Of a stretch of DNA of 64,000 bases, positions 1-12,816 are shown one piece after another. Position 1 is the first letter of the stretch, and every line of letters begins with the position of its first letter. This stretch comes from Plasmodium coatneyi (taxonomy: Eukaryota; Apicomplexa; Aconoidasida; Haemosporida; Plasmodiidae), in contig NC_033559.1 in the NCBI RefSeq assembly GCF_001680005.1, forward strand, positions 124,001 through 188,000, written 5' to 3'. Made by a program: the position numbers and the translations under genes. Under the pieces are notes generated by a model. The model saw only the letters and a program-made list of their open reading frames with translations, was not told the DNA's origin and made no database searches.

Positions 1-1141
1 TTTTTTCTTTTTTAAGAAACATGGAAGGGTACATATATAAATTCTTTTAATTTTATATATTTGTGGTTCTTATAATAAAAAAAAAGTTTGAAGGATGGAA
101 ATTACTTCTTTCCATATTCAAATTTTATTTCTCCATTATTTTTTTTTTCTTTTCCGCAAATGAAATTTTATTTTAAATAATATGTTTTCAACAATATAGA
201 GTATATATTTTAATTTTATAGAAAATGCATAAAAATCTATGAGTAAAATGAATAATAATTCTGTGGCACATTGTTAAAAGGGAAAAAAAGAATGCTCCCC
301 CTAACAAAAAAATTTTTTACGCGGTTCCGTAATATGCATGTAAGAGAAATAACATTGCTCACATATATATAGACCATATAGAAAAGGAATAGAACAAAAT
401 GGAACAAACTGACGGGGCACATGCTTACACTTACACTATTTATGTGAGTTCTCGTATGCATATAGTAGCGACAACTATTCATTTACCTGTGCAATTTAAT
501 ATTCTCCATATTTATATTTCCTCCATGCATATTCTGTACATTCTTATTTTGTATATTTGTATATATCACATAAACATTTTAAATAATTCTCACAGTTTAT
601 TAGCAGTTTTATTCCACGATAAAGAAATTATTCATATGTAACTAATATCCTATGTTTTTGAACACAAAAAAGCTACTTAACCTAAAACATGAAACTAGAA
701 ACTCCAAACCTGAAACATTTAGCCCAATCCTAATCCTATACTATGAAAACAAGTTATACTAGTATTTATAAAAATTAGTAACAAAATTATGTATTTTTTT
801 TTTTTTTTTGGATTATTATTTGAATAGGAAGATATAGTTGTAATAATAGTTGGTGTTCCCATATGTGAACATATATATTTTTTCATTCATTTATTGCATT
901 CTCAATTTCAAAATAATAAAATAAGTACATTTATAATTCTCGATATATCTGATTTATGTGATGGTAATATTTATGAAATTATAAGAGTCGGACACGAATT
1001 GGGGGATTCCATTATATTCATATAATTAACGTGAATTTGATATATTAGTTATGGATAGGTAATGTATATACGTAACAGAAATAAATTTTTATATTATGAA
1101 CATTTTATTTTTCTTATATATGAAATGATTATTGGAGTACT
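1..1141. other. telomere-proximal non-coding region
   Basis: No convincing coding sequence. The stretch is AT-rich, with a T run near 792-809 and the degenerate 7-bp array described separately. It is the 5' flank of the pir gene and should contain its promoter, but I see no recognisable element. The short open frames here have low-complexity or hydrophobic translations without family features. Confidence 0.6.
679..741 (+). repeat. degenerate telomere-like 7-bp array
   Basis: Cut every 7 bases from 679, the sequence reads AACCTAA, AACATGA, AACTAGA, AACTCCA, AACCTGA, AACATTT, AGCCCAA, TCCTAAT and CCTATAC. Six consecutive units begin with AAC. The Plasmodium telomere C-strand repeat is AACCCTA or AACCCTG in the same phase, so this looks like a decayed telomeric tract. 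The C-strand on the plus strand fits a telomere to the left of the window. Chance similarity in AT-rich DNA is the alternative. Confidence 0.4.
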
Positions 1142-2326
1142 ATGGAACAAAAGACAAAGGTAAATAGAGTCCTTTTTTTTTTTTTTTTTTTAACAATAAC
1201 CTTATTATTCTTATTGTTCCTTGTTTAATTATTATAAATATAGAATTTCAAGTATGTCTAATAATATTTTGTTCTAATATTTATTTATCGTAAAATGTAA
1301 TTTTTTCTTTTATTAGGAAAGTTTCGTAAATTCATATGGAGAATACAAAGAAAAGATAGGGCCTGATTCTACCAATACTATTATATATACTGAAGAGTGC
1401 AGCAGTATTGTATCAGAATATAAGAAAAATCAGGATATCTCAATTGAAAATCATCATTGCAGAAATGCTATGCGTCATTTATTATATACAGCTGGTTCTT
1501 TTGCATCAAAATATAATGATGATACATGTGTGTACTTGTATTATTGGATATACCACGATTTATTGAACGGGATTAAGAGTGACGTTGCGTTAGAATTATA
1601 CAGAAGATTTATAGAAAGGTATTTAAGTATAAATGACGCTGATAATTTGTGTGTAAAATATTTGGTTAATCCTAATGATATACTGAAGAAGTCTGCAGAA
1701 ATAGTGGAACTGTACGAGACGTTCAATAATAACTCCCATAAATATGACCCTAATATCGCAAAGAAGTGTTCAGAGTTATATACAGAATATGAAAAAGAGT
1801 GTCCCAAAAAGGATGACTATTATTTATGTAGGGAATTCCCGAAAATTAAGAAAATATGTGATGAAAAGATCAAGTCTGATCATAATCATGGAGGTGTAGG
1901 GATAATATTACCCCCTGCTGCTGTACATTATCTTCGTAATGTTCTACTAATTCCTATGATCAAACTAACAGCATTGTTTTTACTTCTATTTTTACTATAT
2001 AAGGTTACATTATTTTTTATTTGTCAATCAACAGTAGATATTTTTAATATATATTATTGCATATTTTAATTTAAAAAAAAAATGAATGAATAAGCGACAT
2101 ACATTTATGATTCATATCATTTATTTACAATATATAGTTTACTCCCATTGGATCATTAATACATCGTCGGAAGAAAAGAAGAAAAAGTGTATTTTCCGAA
2201 AATCTGTTTGACAGTACTAGCACATTATTCACTACTTCCTCCACAATGAGTGGCACAGAGGAAAGTACAGCGTATAGTGTAGGTTACGAGTCCTCAACCG
2301 ATTCCTATGGATGGTTAACACAATAA
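1142..2326 (+). CDS. pir: PIR variant surface/exported protein, three exons
   Basis: Classic pir gene structure. Exon 1 is 1142-1159 (6 codons), exon 2 is 1317-2003 (229 codons) and exon 3 is 2138-2326 (62 codons plus TAA). Both GT-AG introns are in phase 0. The product is 297 residues. Exon 2 is cysteine-containing, has the family-typical DTCVYLYYWIY motif and ends in a hydrophobic transmembrane helix of about 20 residues finishing in LLYK. Exon 3 starts FTPIGSL, followed by a basic stretch (HRRKKRRK) and a Ser/Thr-rich tail. PIR proteins form the largest Plasmodium multigene family, are found at or near the infected-cell surface, and are implicated in antigenic variation and chronic infection. 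The compact length and Ser/Thr-rich cytoplasmic tail are the only unusual points. I see no frameshift or internal stop. The family call is very secure; the subfamily is not resolved. Confidence 0.95.
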
Positions 2327-4479
2327 TGAATGTGTAAAGTGCCATTAATATGAAACATAAAATTTGCGCGGAAGAGTGTACAAATTTCAGTCATGCAATA
2401 GTACAGGGCTTAATTGAACATATGGTCCATGTATATTTAGACATGGTACAAATTTTTAGTTATGTGCAATGTGATACACAGAGTATTCTAAGTCATACCT
2501 CCAATTTATTCTATGATATATATTAATAATGATGAAATCTAAATTTATGTAATAAATTCATTTTGAATATGCAGTAGATATTAATGCATTATATGTAAAG
2601 GTATCAAGGAATGATATAAATTTGATCTTATATTTTCCTAAGTAGCAATTATTATAATGATCCCTGTACCCACTACTTATTTGGAAAACATAATATTTTA
2701 ATAGGAAAAATGTGGACGTTTCCTTTAAAATTGTGTACTCATTATGAAGTGCTTCCCTTATGCCACAGTGAAACATATTTCTTTTAAGAAATTTTCCCAA
2801 TTTCAGGACGTATATGAAGAATTCCTGTGTTATTTACTAGTACAGGACAAATGAAAAATGTGTATTCATCAAATATAAATAATAATAAATGTGCCCATGC
2901 TTCTGTTTACACTCGTATAATAATCACAAAATTTCCGCATTCCCTGTACTTCTAACTCTATTTTTCCTTATATTTTTATTCTCCCCTTTACATTTTCCGC
3001 CCTTTATATTTATTATGGTACAATACTTACTCATTATAGTTACATATTACATATTATATATTTGTCCAGCATCATAAATTTCTCCCTGTAATTATGGTGG
3101 AACTACTCCTTTTACTTATTTTACATATATAATTACTATTATATCATAATATGTACTGTAAATACTGTTATACATTCACACATATCAATACAATACTATT
3201 TGAAACTTTAAAACTCTTAATTTTTGTTCTCTATAATTAATATAAAAAAAAAATTAGAAAAATACTCAATGTATAGAATTCAGTACATGAAACATTGACG
3301 CCTTACGGAATGTTATCCTCCGAAACAATTCATAGCTTCATCAACCATAAATTTTGGACGTGCTTCTTTCCTTTTTCGCTTAAAATAAACTGTAAGCCTA
3401 TTCCATAAATGTTCACTTTAAAAGACCTGTTTAATTTTTTAAAATTCTCCTTTATGAATAATATCTTCCCTTATAAAAAAAACCAATATTTTAGTATTTA
3501 AATAGTAAAGGTCTCATCAAACATGAAAGGTACGAACAATGTACTGCTTTTTCATAGGCACTACAAGTATAACAAATTCTGCTACAGCCTCCATCCACGC
3601 GCAAAGCTATAAGTTAAACATAAATATATCCATTATATTCATAATATTTCCAAAAATAAGAATGCGGAACAAATAATATTCCATGCAGAACTTATTTTAT
3701 TCATTATACATAATTCATGTTACCTAAAAAAATATAATTCCTGCACAATTTCTTAACATCTCTTAAGTGATGACGCGTCCTAAACTGCCCGCTTCCCTCA
3801 TTCTATGAAGAATGAAAATTCTATTCTATGCACTCATGGTAAAATGCCCCACGCACGTAATATACATATTTCCCATGAAAATACTTTTATACACATTTAA
3901 ATCGTTAAATAAAGTGAAAAACGTAGTTCACCCTTTACAGCAAAAATGCTATGTTCACATACTTCCTTCTTAATTTGAGAAAAATAAAAAAAAAAAGGAA
4001 CATTTGCAGATAATCATAATGAAATATTATGAATAAAATGAAAATTAACTTCTTATACGCACATAAACTAATGTTAAAATATGCTAATATGTTACCTGCA
4101 CGGGTATGTGCATTTCTTCTCCACAAAAAAACACATCGCCAACTTGAACAGTTGCATAAACAAAAAAAAATAATCAACAAAAACATGAAATGAAAATGTT
4201 CCCGTATTTTGAAGTAGATTTTAACAAAAAAAAAAATAGTAACATAACACATAAAAAGGCTTATTATGATTAATGTCATTTTTTTCTTCTTTTTCTCACT
4301 TCTTAAAAAATTCCAAAACTTCTTCATAAAAAATGTACCACTTGCTAGACAATTTTTCTTCAACATGTTACGTACCCTCGAGTGAAAATAATTTTAGTAA
4401 TTTAAATGGATGTACTTATTTTAAAGAGAAAAATTAGTACCCATAAATCCATGTAGAACTTCCTTTAAACATTACCTTT
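2327..4479. other. intergenic, AT-rich, no gene seen
   Basis: Lies between the 3' ends of the pir gene and the minus-strand exported-protein gene. It should contain both 3' UTRs. Open frames at 2558-2800, 2889-3077 and 3935-4366 are rich in Phe, Leu, Lys and Tyr, have no splice-consistent neighbours and resemble no family, so I treat them as chance. Confidence 0.5.
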
Positions 4480-5292
4480 CTATAAGGACTTATTCGAATT
4501 TTCACATAGTATTAGTATGCCCATTATGGATAATAGTAGACAAGGAAAACATCCTGATTTTGTTAAAAAAGCAATGACACATCCGGATATGAAAATTACG
4601 ATATATAGCGAATATCTTAAGAATTTTCTCCTAAGCGACAAATTTACAGATATGTGTTCATTAAGGGTTGCATTATCCAAGTCCTTATTTATAGAACTAA
4701 AGAATTTAGAAATTTTCCTTTTACAAGTGTTATCTCGACTTCCGCATTGTTCACACTTACTGTAATCGTTCTCCACAGATGTTTTACTTTTTCCCAATAT
4801 GGGAGGAACATCCTTTTTTAGTCCTTTGTTATAAAGCTTTTCCTTTTCTTCCTCATTTTTAGATAAAGGTGTTCCTATTTCGGCAGATTTATCCTCTCCT
4901 CCATTATCAAATTCTGTTTTCTCACTAAAATGTGGTATATTTGTGCCCAATCCAGTAACAGTTCCATCATTTATGTGTTCAGTTTTTGCCAATAATCGAT
5001 TATTCCCTAAGCCTAATGGATTCTCTGATTCATACTTCTCTTTTGTAGACCTATCAAATATAAACTAGAAAGAAAAAAAAAAAAGACATATTTTCATAGC
5101 ATTTCGAAAAATATTTATTTCCGTATGGTAAAATGTTAAATTTAACAATGACACATGCACGAACTAAAATAAGTGTATATTTGTAGCTATATTATTTTAT
5201 ACCGCGCTCTTGTAATAATGCCATATCAATGTTAAAAGGAAAAAGAAGAAAGCACTTTTTGCATACTTGAGGAAGTTAGGACCTTTTTCCAT
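4480..5292 (-). CDS. Plasmodium exported protein, two exons, RLLAK motif
   Basis: Exon 1 is 5292-5203 (30 codons) and exon 2 is 5064-4480 (194 codons plus stop), with a phase-0 GT-AG intron. The product is 224 residues. Exon 1 starts MEKGPNFLKY and carries a recessed hydrophobic signal (AFFFFLLTLIW). Exon 2 begins FIFDRSTKEK and has NNRLLAKTE about 20 residues in, at the place where a PEXEL export motif would sit. The fifth residue is Lys, so it does not match RxLxE/Q/D. The middle is hydrophilic and the C-terminus has two hydrophobic segments (around YSLYIVIFISGCVIAFL and CFPCLLLSIMGILIL). This layout and the RLLAK sequence resemble the fam-l/fam-m type exported proteins of P. malariae and relatives. 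The function is unknown; export to the red cell is inferred. Confidence 0.85.
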
Positions 5293-8200
5293 AACATACT
5301 TCTTCAATTTTATTACACACACATTAAGATAAAAGGCGATAACATGGTTATTTTTTCGGATATAAAAATTGTGTATGTGAATTATTGCGCTTCCTTCCTC
5401 ACCATGTTCAGAATTTCTTTAATGTATAAATTTGTCATGTATACAGTGAACTGTCCTTATATTAAAAGGAAGGGTAAGAAAAAATTGAAATTCTTCTAAT
5501 AAATTCCGTACACTTTTCGAAATCAGTTAATTACAAAAAAGAGAACTATATTTAGAAATAGTACGCTACCGTACTTAATTTTAAAGTTTATATAGGGCCT
5601 TCCCCACTATTATTTCTGCAAAAACCAGTTCTATTTATATTGTAAGTTAATAGCTTAGAAATGAGGTAAGTGTAATATTAACTACTACTGTAGAATATTA
5701 TTAACGGAAAGGAAAATCCTTCCATTTTCATTATATATTTGCGCGCTAATACATATTTCGTTTTTACCTTATAAAAGCATATAATGTCATGTATAGCAGT
5801 AACATTTTATGAATCACGCCTCACTAAATCAATGAACATAAAAAGAATCGGGAAAATGGATGATTAAAAAAACTGATTTCTATTTTTATGCATATAATGT
5901 AGGCCTTTATTCATTTTTTCTGTTTTCTGTTTTTCCTTTAAATAAAACCTTAATTTCATATTTTTAAGAAAACGCGAAGGGCGCGAAAACAATATAGTGG
6001 AAAACTATTTGTAACCGTTAAACGTTCACGAGGAAATTTTTCTATGGAAATATAAGCATAATAATAATTTAACTTTTTCCTTATGAAATATTTTTTTATC
6101 GAGAACAATTTTGAACGGAATTCAGAATTTTTTCTTCTTTTATATATGCATACTACGAATAATACATTTTTTATAGTGAAAAGTTAAACAGTTGGAAAAA
6201 ATGAAAAATTGATATGTAAGCGAAACGCGCCATTAAAGACAAAAAAAATTTATATTATAAATAACTGTATTATGGACTACACCATTTTAATGTATAATCA
6301 TGAATACGGTACTTGCCGAGGAATTACTAGGGGAGTTAATTCACTGCTCTTATGTACATATATCCATGCATCCAAACATTTCGTTATAACTTAGGACAGC
6401 AAAGGAAATCTCCTAGAGCCCCTTGAAACGATCCCAAAGGTTATATATTTTCCTATGCTTCTAAAGTAGTACCAATGATAATGTCAAAAAAATGTACCCT
6501 TGAGCACAGAAGGATGACAGTGCACTTGAAGCATTTAAATGCTGTCTATAATGTATTCATTTATGAAAACCAGTATTTAGCTCCTTACCACACTCTTATG
6601 ATGATTGATAACAATTGAGCTCGTCTTAAAATGCACAGTTACCTTTCAGACTCCACTATTTGAAATGCAAAACGTTCACTATTTTTATAGAAATATAATT
6701 ATCACCTACCCAGGTTTTGCAAATCGTGCAAAAAACCATTCCCTGTAGAATAGTCAGTGTTAACATTTCCACAACGACTTGATCACGTACGTCTAGGCAC
6801 ACAACATTACGATTTAAACAAATAAAGTGGAGAAAAAAAAAGAGGAAAAGACAAAGCATTTCGACCCTAAACACATCAATAAACAGTTATTGTTGCAAAG
6901 CAAAATAACGAATTCCTTAAATAATCTTCCATTGTTGATTAAAACAGGATGAGCATCCACATGTTACAGTTTTGTAAGCGAGATATAAGTACGCATAAAA
7001 TTATTAACGACGTAAACGTGGAAAATGTTTCAGAATGAATTATTCGTTTCCGTCTTTTTATTAGCAATAAAAAAGGATTTTAGTTTATCATATCAGTATA
7101 CCTTACGGTTTTTATTACGGAACCCTCAAAATATTATTTTAATATGACACATTGTGTACAATGTTAAAAAATGTCAATTATTCTGTTATTAGTTTACACG
7201 GTTTTCAACATATTCACTTGTAAGTACACAATTCTAAAAATAATGTTATAATTAAAGCAGCATAATAGAAAAAATGGCAATAAGGGAATTAAAATATATT
7301 TCGTTTATGCATAAATAATTTCTTCCTTTTTATTTTTATTACCATTTTTTGAAATAATAACAAATTAATCGCGCGCGATCTGGTCGGAAAAAATTATTAT
7401 TTACCATAAAGAATGTAAACAAAAAAAAAAAAATTTTAATGCAAACAACTAAACTAATATGGTATAAAATTCGCAAAAAAATAAAAGAAAACGAAAAAAT
7501 ATATTTTGATAAATATTATATTTTTTAAACAGAAAAATTAGTTTTTTATCACCCATTTGAGCTTCGCGCTTGGGACAATTCTATGAAATATATATTAATG
7601 TAAAAATTTCCCTATGCCATTTTTGCATAATACAAATTAAAAGCGGGGCAGAAAAAAAAAAATGACTTTGTGAATATATATATACACAGTGTTGCATTTT
7701 TATTTAGAAATATAATTAAATTTAATAATATTTAATTTATCTAATTACAATGTTTTACTTTTGCTCTTTATAATTCAGAACAAAATAGTTATAAAATGGA
7801 TAACAAATATTCGAAAGAGCATTTTTCATTAGGAAACCAACAATTCATTTTGATCATAAATGATGGGAATTTAAAATAAAGGGCGGTATTATGAAGTGTT
7901 GGTAAATTAAAAAATATATATATATATGTATATGATATATGTAAAATTATGAAGTTGTGATGAGAGTATAAGCTTTTTTTTGTGCTACATGAATTTGAAT
8001 TTCGAAATGTTTATTATGCTCCTTTTCCATTTCAAAATAAATGGGACTATTAGATAATTCCATCGTACCTATAATGTGCCTTTCCTTCTCAAATATTTAC
8101 TTTTTTCCGTAGATCTATATTTTCCAAATTCATTAATAAAATATATGTACATTTAAAATTTTCCTTTTCTTTTTTGTCTATAATTCTGAGTTACGTAATC

Positions 8201-8953
8201 GTTATTATTAGAACAATTTACTGCGAATATGTTCTAATAATACATTTCGTATGAGACCAATTTTGACAAGTACGTAGACACAAATTTTGAGTATATATAA
8301 AATTTACCTCTGTGTTTCATATTATATTATTATTGCGAACAATTTTCATTAGAAGCTTATGACCGACCTTTTACATGGAGAACTAAATTATATATTCCTT
8401 TTAATTATTTATTTAAGGACTTAACATAAATTGAGGTGTCCCCCTTATTCATTAATTATAAATATGTGTGATAATGGAAATATGCGAAAATGCTAAGACT
8501 TTTTAAGGAGCATATTTTACATTTATACAAAAGCGAAGCGAACATTATTTGAAGATACCTAATTAGATTTATTTTCTGCTTAAAAGCCTTCTTATTGTGT
8601 ATACTATAAGTTAATAGATTTATATAATCCCCTTTTTTTTTTTTTTTTTGTCCCTTAATTTTGCTCCTTTTTAGTATGTCTATTACCACTGCGTTATATT
8701 TTATGTAGCATTCTGAATGATATATAATATGTTCCATGTATAATGTAGTGCAGAAAATCTAATCAATTATCACTGATTAAATTTGCATAGAAGTGCACAT
8801 TCTATTTTTCATGGTTTTAAAAATATAATAATGTGTTATCTTGCTTTATATGATATACAATCTTTGCTTTATTTTGAAAGTAGCGCGAAATAGAAAAAAA
8901 AAACAATATACATTACGAAGTATTTTTTATAACAGAAATTCCGTATCTTAAAG
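5293..8953. other. intergenic between divergent exported-protein genes
   Basis: 3.7 kb of AT-rich DNA between two divergently transcribed genes, so both promoters should lie here. It has short A/T runs (for example near 7423-7433 and 8635-8650) and AT dinucleotide tracts (about 7673-7684 and 7912-7926). Open frames at 6209-6394, 6656-6874 and 8456-8737 have no supporting features. Confidence 0.5.
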
Positions 8954-9918
8954 ATGAATTCTTCCAAGAAAAGCTTTGCAAGATTCTTCTTTCTTGGGCA
9001 ATCCATTGCATCGATGTTTTTCATCGTGTACGTGATGCTACCGGTAAAATATGTAGAACATCTAAGCTAAACTATCTTTTTACTTTACGTACATTTATTG
9101 CACGGAATTATTTACTCTGATAACATGAGTTATTGGAGACGATTATTTATTTCTTCTAATGCAATGAGCGCAAAATAAAAAACTGTAACATGATTCCGAA
9201 CTCCTTTTTCACCTCCCCGTAGAACATATCGCTGCTTCCGAATACACCCAAGTCACAAGTGCTTTCAAGCCGTCCACATTATTTAAGGAATTTAGCGCAG
9301 TTATATCCAAGTGGAAATCACAGCTCAGGCAAAAATAAAGAAAAAAAAAAGGCACGTAGTGTTGAAGGAGTGGTCTCGAAAATATTTTTTGGAAGACGTA
9401 AAAAAAAGTCCAATAAAAGCAACAGGGGCGAACCTTCTGAATATCAATCAAATGATGCACAACAGAGTATTCAAAGAGAAGAAAAACAATTAACAGAAGA
9501 AGAAATAAAGGAATTGATAAACTCTTTAGAATTATATCCACAGATGACCCAAATTCGTAAAGTATGGTTGCAAGTGTGTAGAAACGAAGTAAATAAATTT
9601 TATGATACTATAACTCACTTCTTTACCTTATATGATGAAATAAGGTATAGGTATAAAGTGAGAAAAGATACCTTTAGAAAAAATATCTGGGAATATTTTG
9701 ACGAAATAGCAATAAAACAACTACAAAGCAAAGAAATTTATTTTGGAAAACTCATTAATGATCTCATTAAGGAGAAACCCATAACGAAAAATGAACTTAA
9801 GATTTTGACTGAACAGTATAAAATTGCATGCACTGAATTAAGAGAAAAGCTATTCAGTATGTGCCAAGTTGAAATAGCTCAAGTTATGATGCAGTTACCG
9901 TGGTGGAAGAATTTTTAG
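8954..9918 (+). CDS. PHIST-domain exported protein with PEXEL
   Basis: Exon 1 is 8954-9043 (30 codons, start MNSSKKSFARFF) and encodes a recessed hydrophobic signal. Exon 2 is 9223-9918 (231 codons plus TAG). The intron is GT-AG, phase 0. The product is 261 residues. RNLAQ at residues 52-56 is a canonical PEXEL (RxLxQ), the site cut by plasmepsin V for export into the host cell. A basic, Lys/Ser-rich linker follows, then from about residue 110 an alpha-helical domain with spaced aromatics (KVWLQVCRNEVNKFYDT, IWEYFDEIA) typical of the PHIST/PRESAN fold. It ends MQLPWWKNF, close to where PHIST proteins usually end. PHIST proteins remodel the host red-cell cytoskeleton and bind parasite adhesins. 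There is no DnaJ or other extra domain. The start is set by the in-phase splice and signal exon. Confidence 0.92.
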
Positions 9919-12816
9919 TGCCCAACAGAACAAATTTGTAATATTTGAACATATATTTTCTCCTGAAAGTATGGGAGAGAAATATGTATATATATATATT
10001 TTTCCAAATAATGATAATTATTGTAATGTAGTATTATTTGTAGTTTAATTTTAATATTATTTTTTGCCTCTTCACCGATACATCTTGCCTTTTAAATCTT
10101 TTTTTTTGTTTTTCTGAATTATTTTCATCATTTATATGCAGCATATATTGCCAATACAAAACGTCTTAAATGGCTGTTTTAATGCTTTAATCAAATTATG
10201 CCTTAAAAAACAACAACTCTTTCATTAGTTTCTCATTTTAAAAATGAACTCTTGTTTTAATTTGAATTATTTGTTTTTACATCTTCCCCGAATATATGAT
10301 TCACCTATAACGTCTACTACACAGATATTGGCCGAAGAGAATATAAATAAAGAACAAAAAAAAGAAAAAAAAATTTTTTTACTAAAATTAGACTGTATTT
10401 ATAATAAGCAAAATTTATAAGGAACACACATGGGGGCTTCCCTTAAAAAGAATACCCCTAGAAATACTTTGAAATAGTTGTTCCATTTTCCCCGTTCGAA
10501 ATGTCTTATATATATCGGGCCTATTCCAATGTTCAACTTTACTCCTACTTGTACCAAATATAGTAGTGGCACAAGCTCTACATTGTGAACGCACATAACA
10601 TTAAAGCTGCGCTATATATCTGTCAAAAAGGATGTTGCTAAGTACATTATATTAGCAAAGGAATTATGTTCAGAAAATATTACATGAGAAAGAATAAAAG
10701 AAATATGTGCCTTCATTATATTGACATGTAAAAAAAATTACTTTTAATTTCTTTAAAACTAAGTAGACGCAAAATTACAAAGTTGAGAGCAACATGAACT
10801 TCACATTCAATGCATTACAACATTATCCGACCCTCAACCTTCTGTGTCCTTATAATTGATGAAACTGAGCGAAAGATAAAATGATGAATTGTACTTCCAG
10901 AAGGACATATTAAGATAATACCCAAACGTGTTCCAAAATGTGTAAGTCAATTTAATATCAAATAAAAAGATAATACACCACTGGAATAAATCACCCTTTA
11001 ATATTCAAGCCATGTTCTAAATTAATACATAATAAAAATTAGAAAAATATAAAGTGACAAAGTAATGAACAGTTAAAATATATTATATATAAGATAAACA
11101 TCTTAATTACCGATTCTGTATAAGAATAAATTTTCCGTGCATAAATGTTCCGAGACAACTACAACAGCCAATTAATTTTGAAGCCTAGGCAACATTAAAG
11201 TAGGATCACCTTATATAATTTGGCACACCACCCAGTGCTGCAGCTGTAAGCGCATGGTTAGGATGAATCGTTTGCTTAAAATAAGAGTTATAATAAAATA
11301 ATGTCCAAGCAGACGAATATTTCGTACATTCAACACAAAACAAGAGTTACCATAGCAGCCTTAGAAGTCCTAAAATAATGGTAATAAAAAATGTCACATT
11401 TAAGTATAATTGAAAAGTTTAATAAAGGTTGGTGTTCTAATTGTTTTCGTAATAATAGGGCAATTTAAACGTGACTTAGGAAAAGAACAATATAAATTGA
11501 GAATAATTCTAGAAGTAAAAATTTCTGCAAATCCATTCAAAATTTGGAAAACCGGGTAATTCATCATCACATGTAAAAGATGCCTGGCAAGGAAGCAGGC
11601 TATTTTGAGTAGCTCATTAATGTTTAAGAGTCAGCATAAGTTTGGTAACTAGCATATGTTTAATAATTTGCACAAGTTTGGTAAATTGCGTTAGACTCAT
11701 AACTAACATAAGATGAATAACAAATTTCATTTAAAAGGCATCAAATGAACAACAAACATTATTATATCCACATAACAATGGACAAACACATATTCAATAC
11801 CAAATCCATTTAATATTAAATGGAAAACAAAAACAAAAAAAAAAAAAATTCAATACTGAAAATAAATGGAGCTCATCACGAATTGTATAGTGACGGATCA
11901 ATGGGAATAACATTATGCACATGCAGCATATAGTTTCCACTTAAAAATAATGAAACAGCGATAGCTATTTTTACACATTATAGTAAAATATAAAATATTA
12001 ACCGACGTAGTGAAAATGCTGGTAGACATATACATATATGTACATATATATCTACACATAGTGCTACAACTACATATATAACAAAAATGACCATGAACTT
12101 TACAAATACGCAATTTCTGCTTTAATTTATTAACAGAGAACTCTTATTATGATTCATAATCATGCATTTAATAGTAACAAAAAAAAATAAAAAAGGCGGG
12201 AGATAAAAGGAAAAATTGGCACGAAGCACATACGAAAAAACATAAATATAAAATATATAAATTCTCCAAGAAAACACAAAAAATAATGAAAATTTAATGC
12301 ACATTTATTACGTATAATATGTAAGAGAAAAAATAAAAGTATTTATGGGTATACTATTTCTTAGATATTAAGGTGATGCCAAAATAGGGAATTTTATCAT
12401 TCAATAGGAACCACATATAAATGCGCAAATCAATGTTAAGACATGATAAATATATAAAGAAAATCACGTAATTTTTTTGAAAATATATATACATATATAT
12501 ATGTTCCTATGCATATAACAGTATTGAATGATTTATGTATGATACATCCCTTTTAAGCACTTCTTGCATCTTCTTTTCATTGCAATTTTCTTATTTCTCC
12601 CTTACAGGTTCACTACTAACATTTTGAAGAAATACACATAAACAATGCTCGAAGAAAGGAATGCACGGTTTATACTTGTTATGCACTCCATTCTAATATG
12701 CACCATTCATATGTTTTCCTCTGGATACGCTTTTATATAGGCCACTGCAAAATGCCTGATGTAAGAAATAGGGCCATTTGTTAAAATCTCTTAATATCAC
12801 CACTTTCATAATTTTA
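9919..12816. other. intergenic, 3' flanks of PHIST and first TRAg
   Basis: AT-rich spacer between convergent genes. It contains AT microsatellite (about 9984-10000 and 12484-12500) and loosely repeated phrases on the theme of cataagtttggtaa around 11630-11700. No open frame here is persuasive, including 10399-10596, 11913-12113 and 12122-12304. Confidence 0.5.

Noticed and set aside
3935..4366. 143-codon minus-strand frame near the 3' end of the exported-protein gene
   Set aside because: Phe/Lys/Ile-rich composition from A and T runs, no conserved motif, and it lies in a 3' flank.
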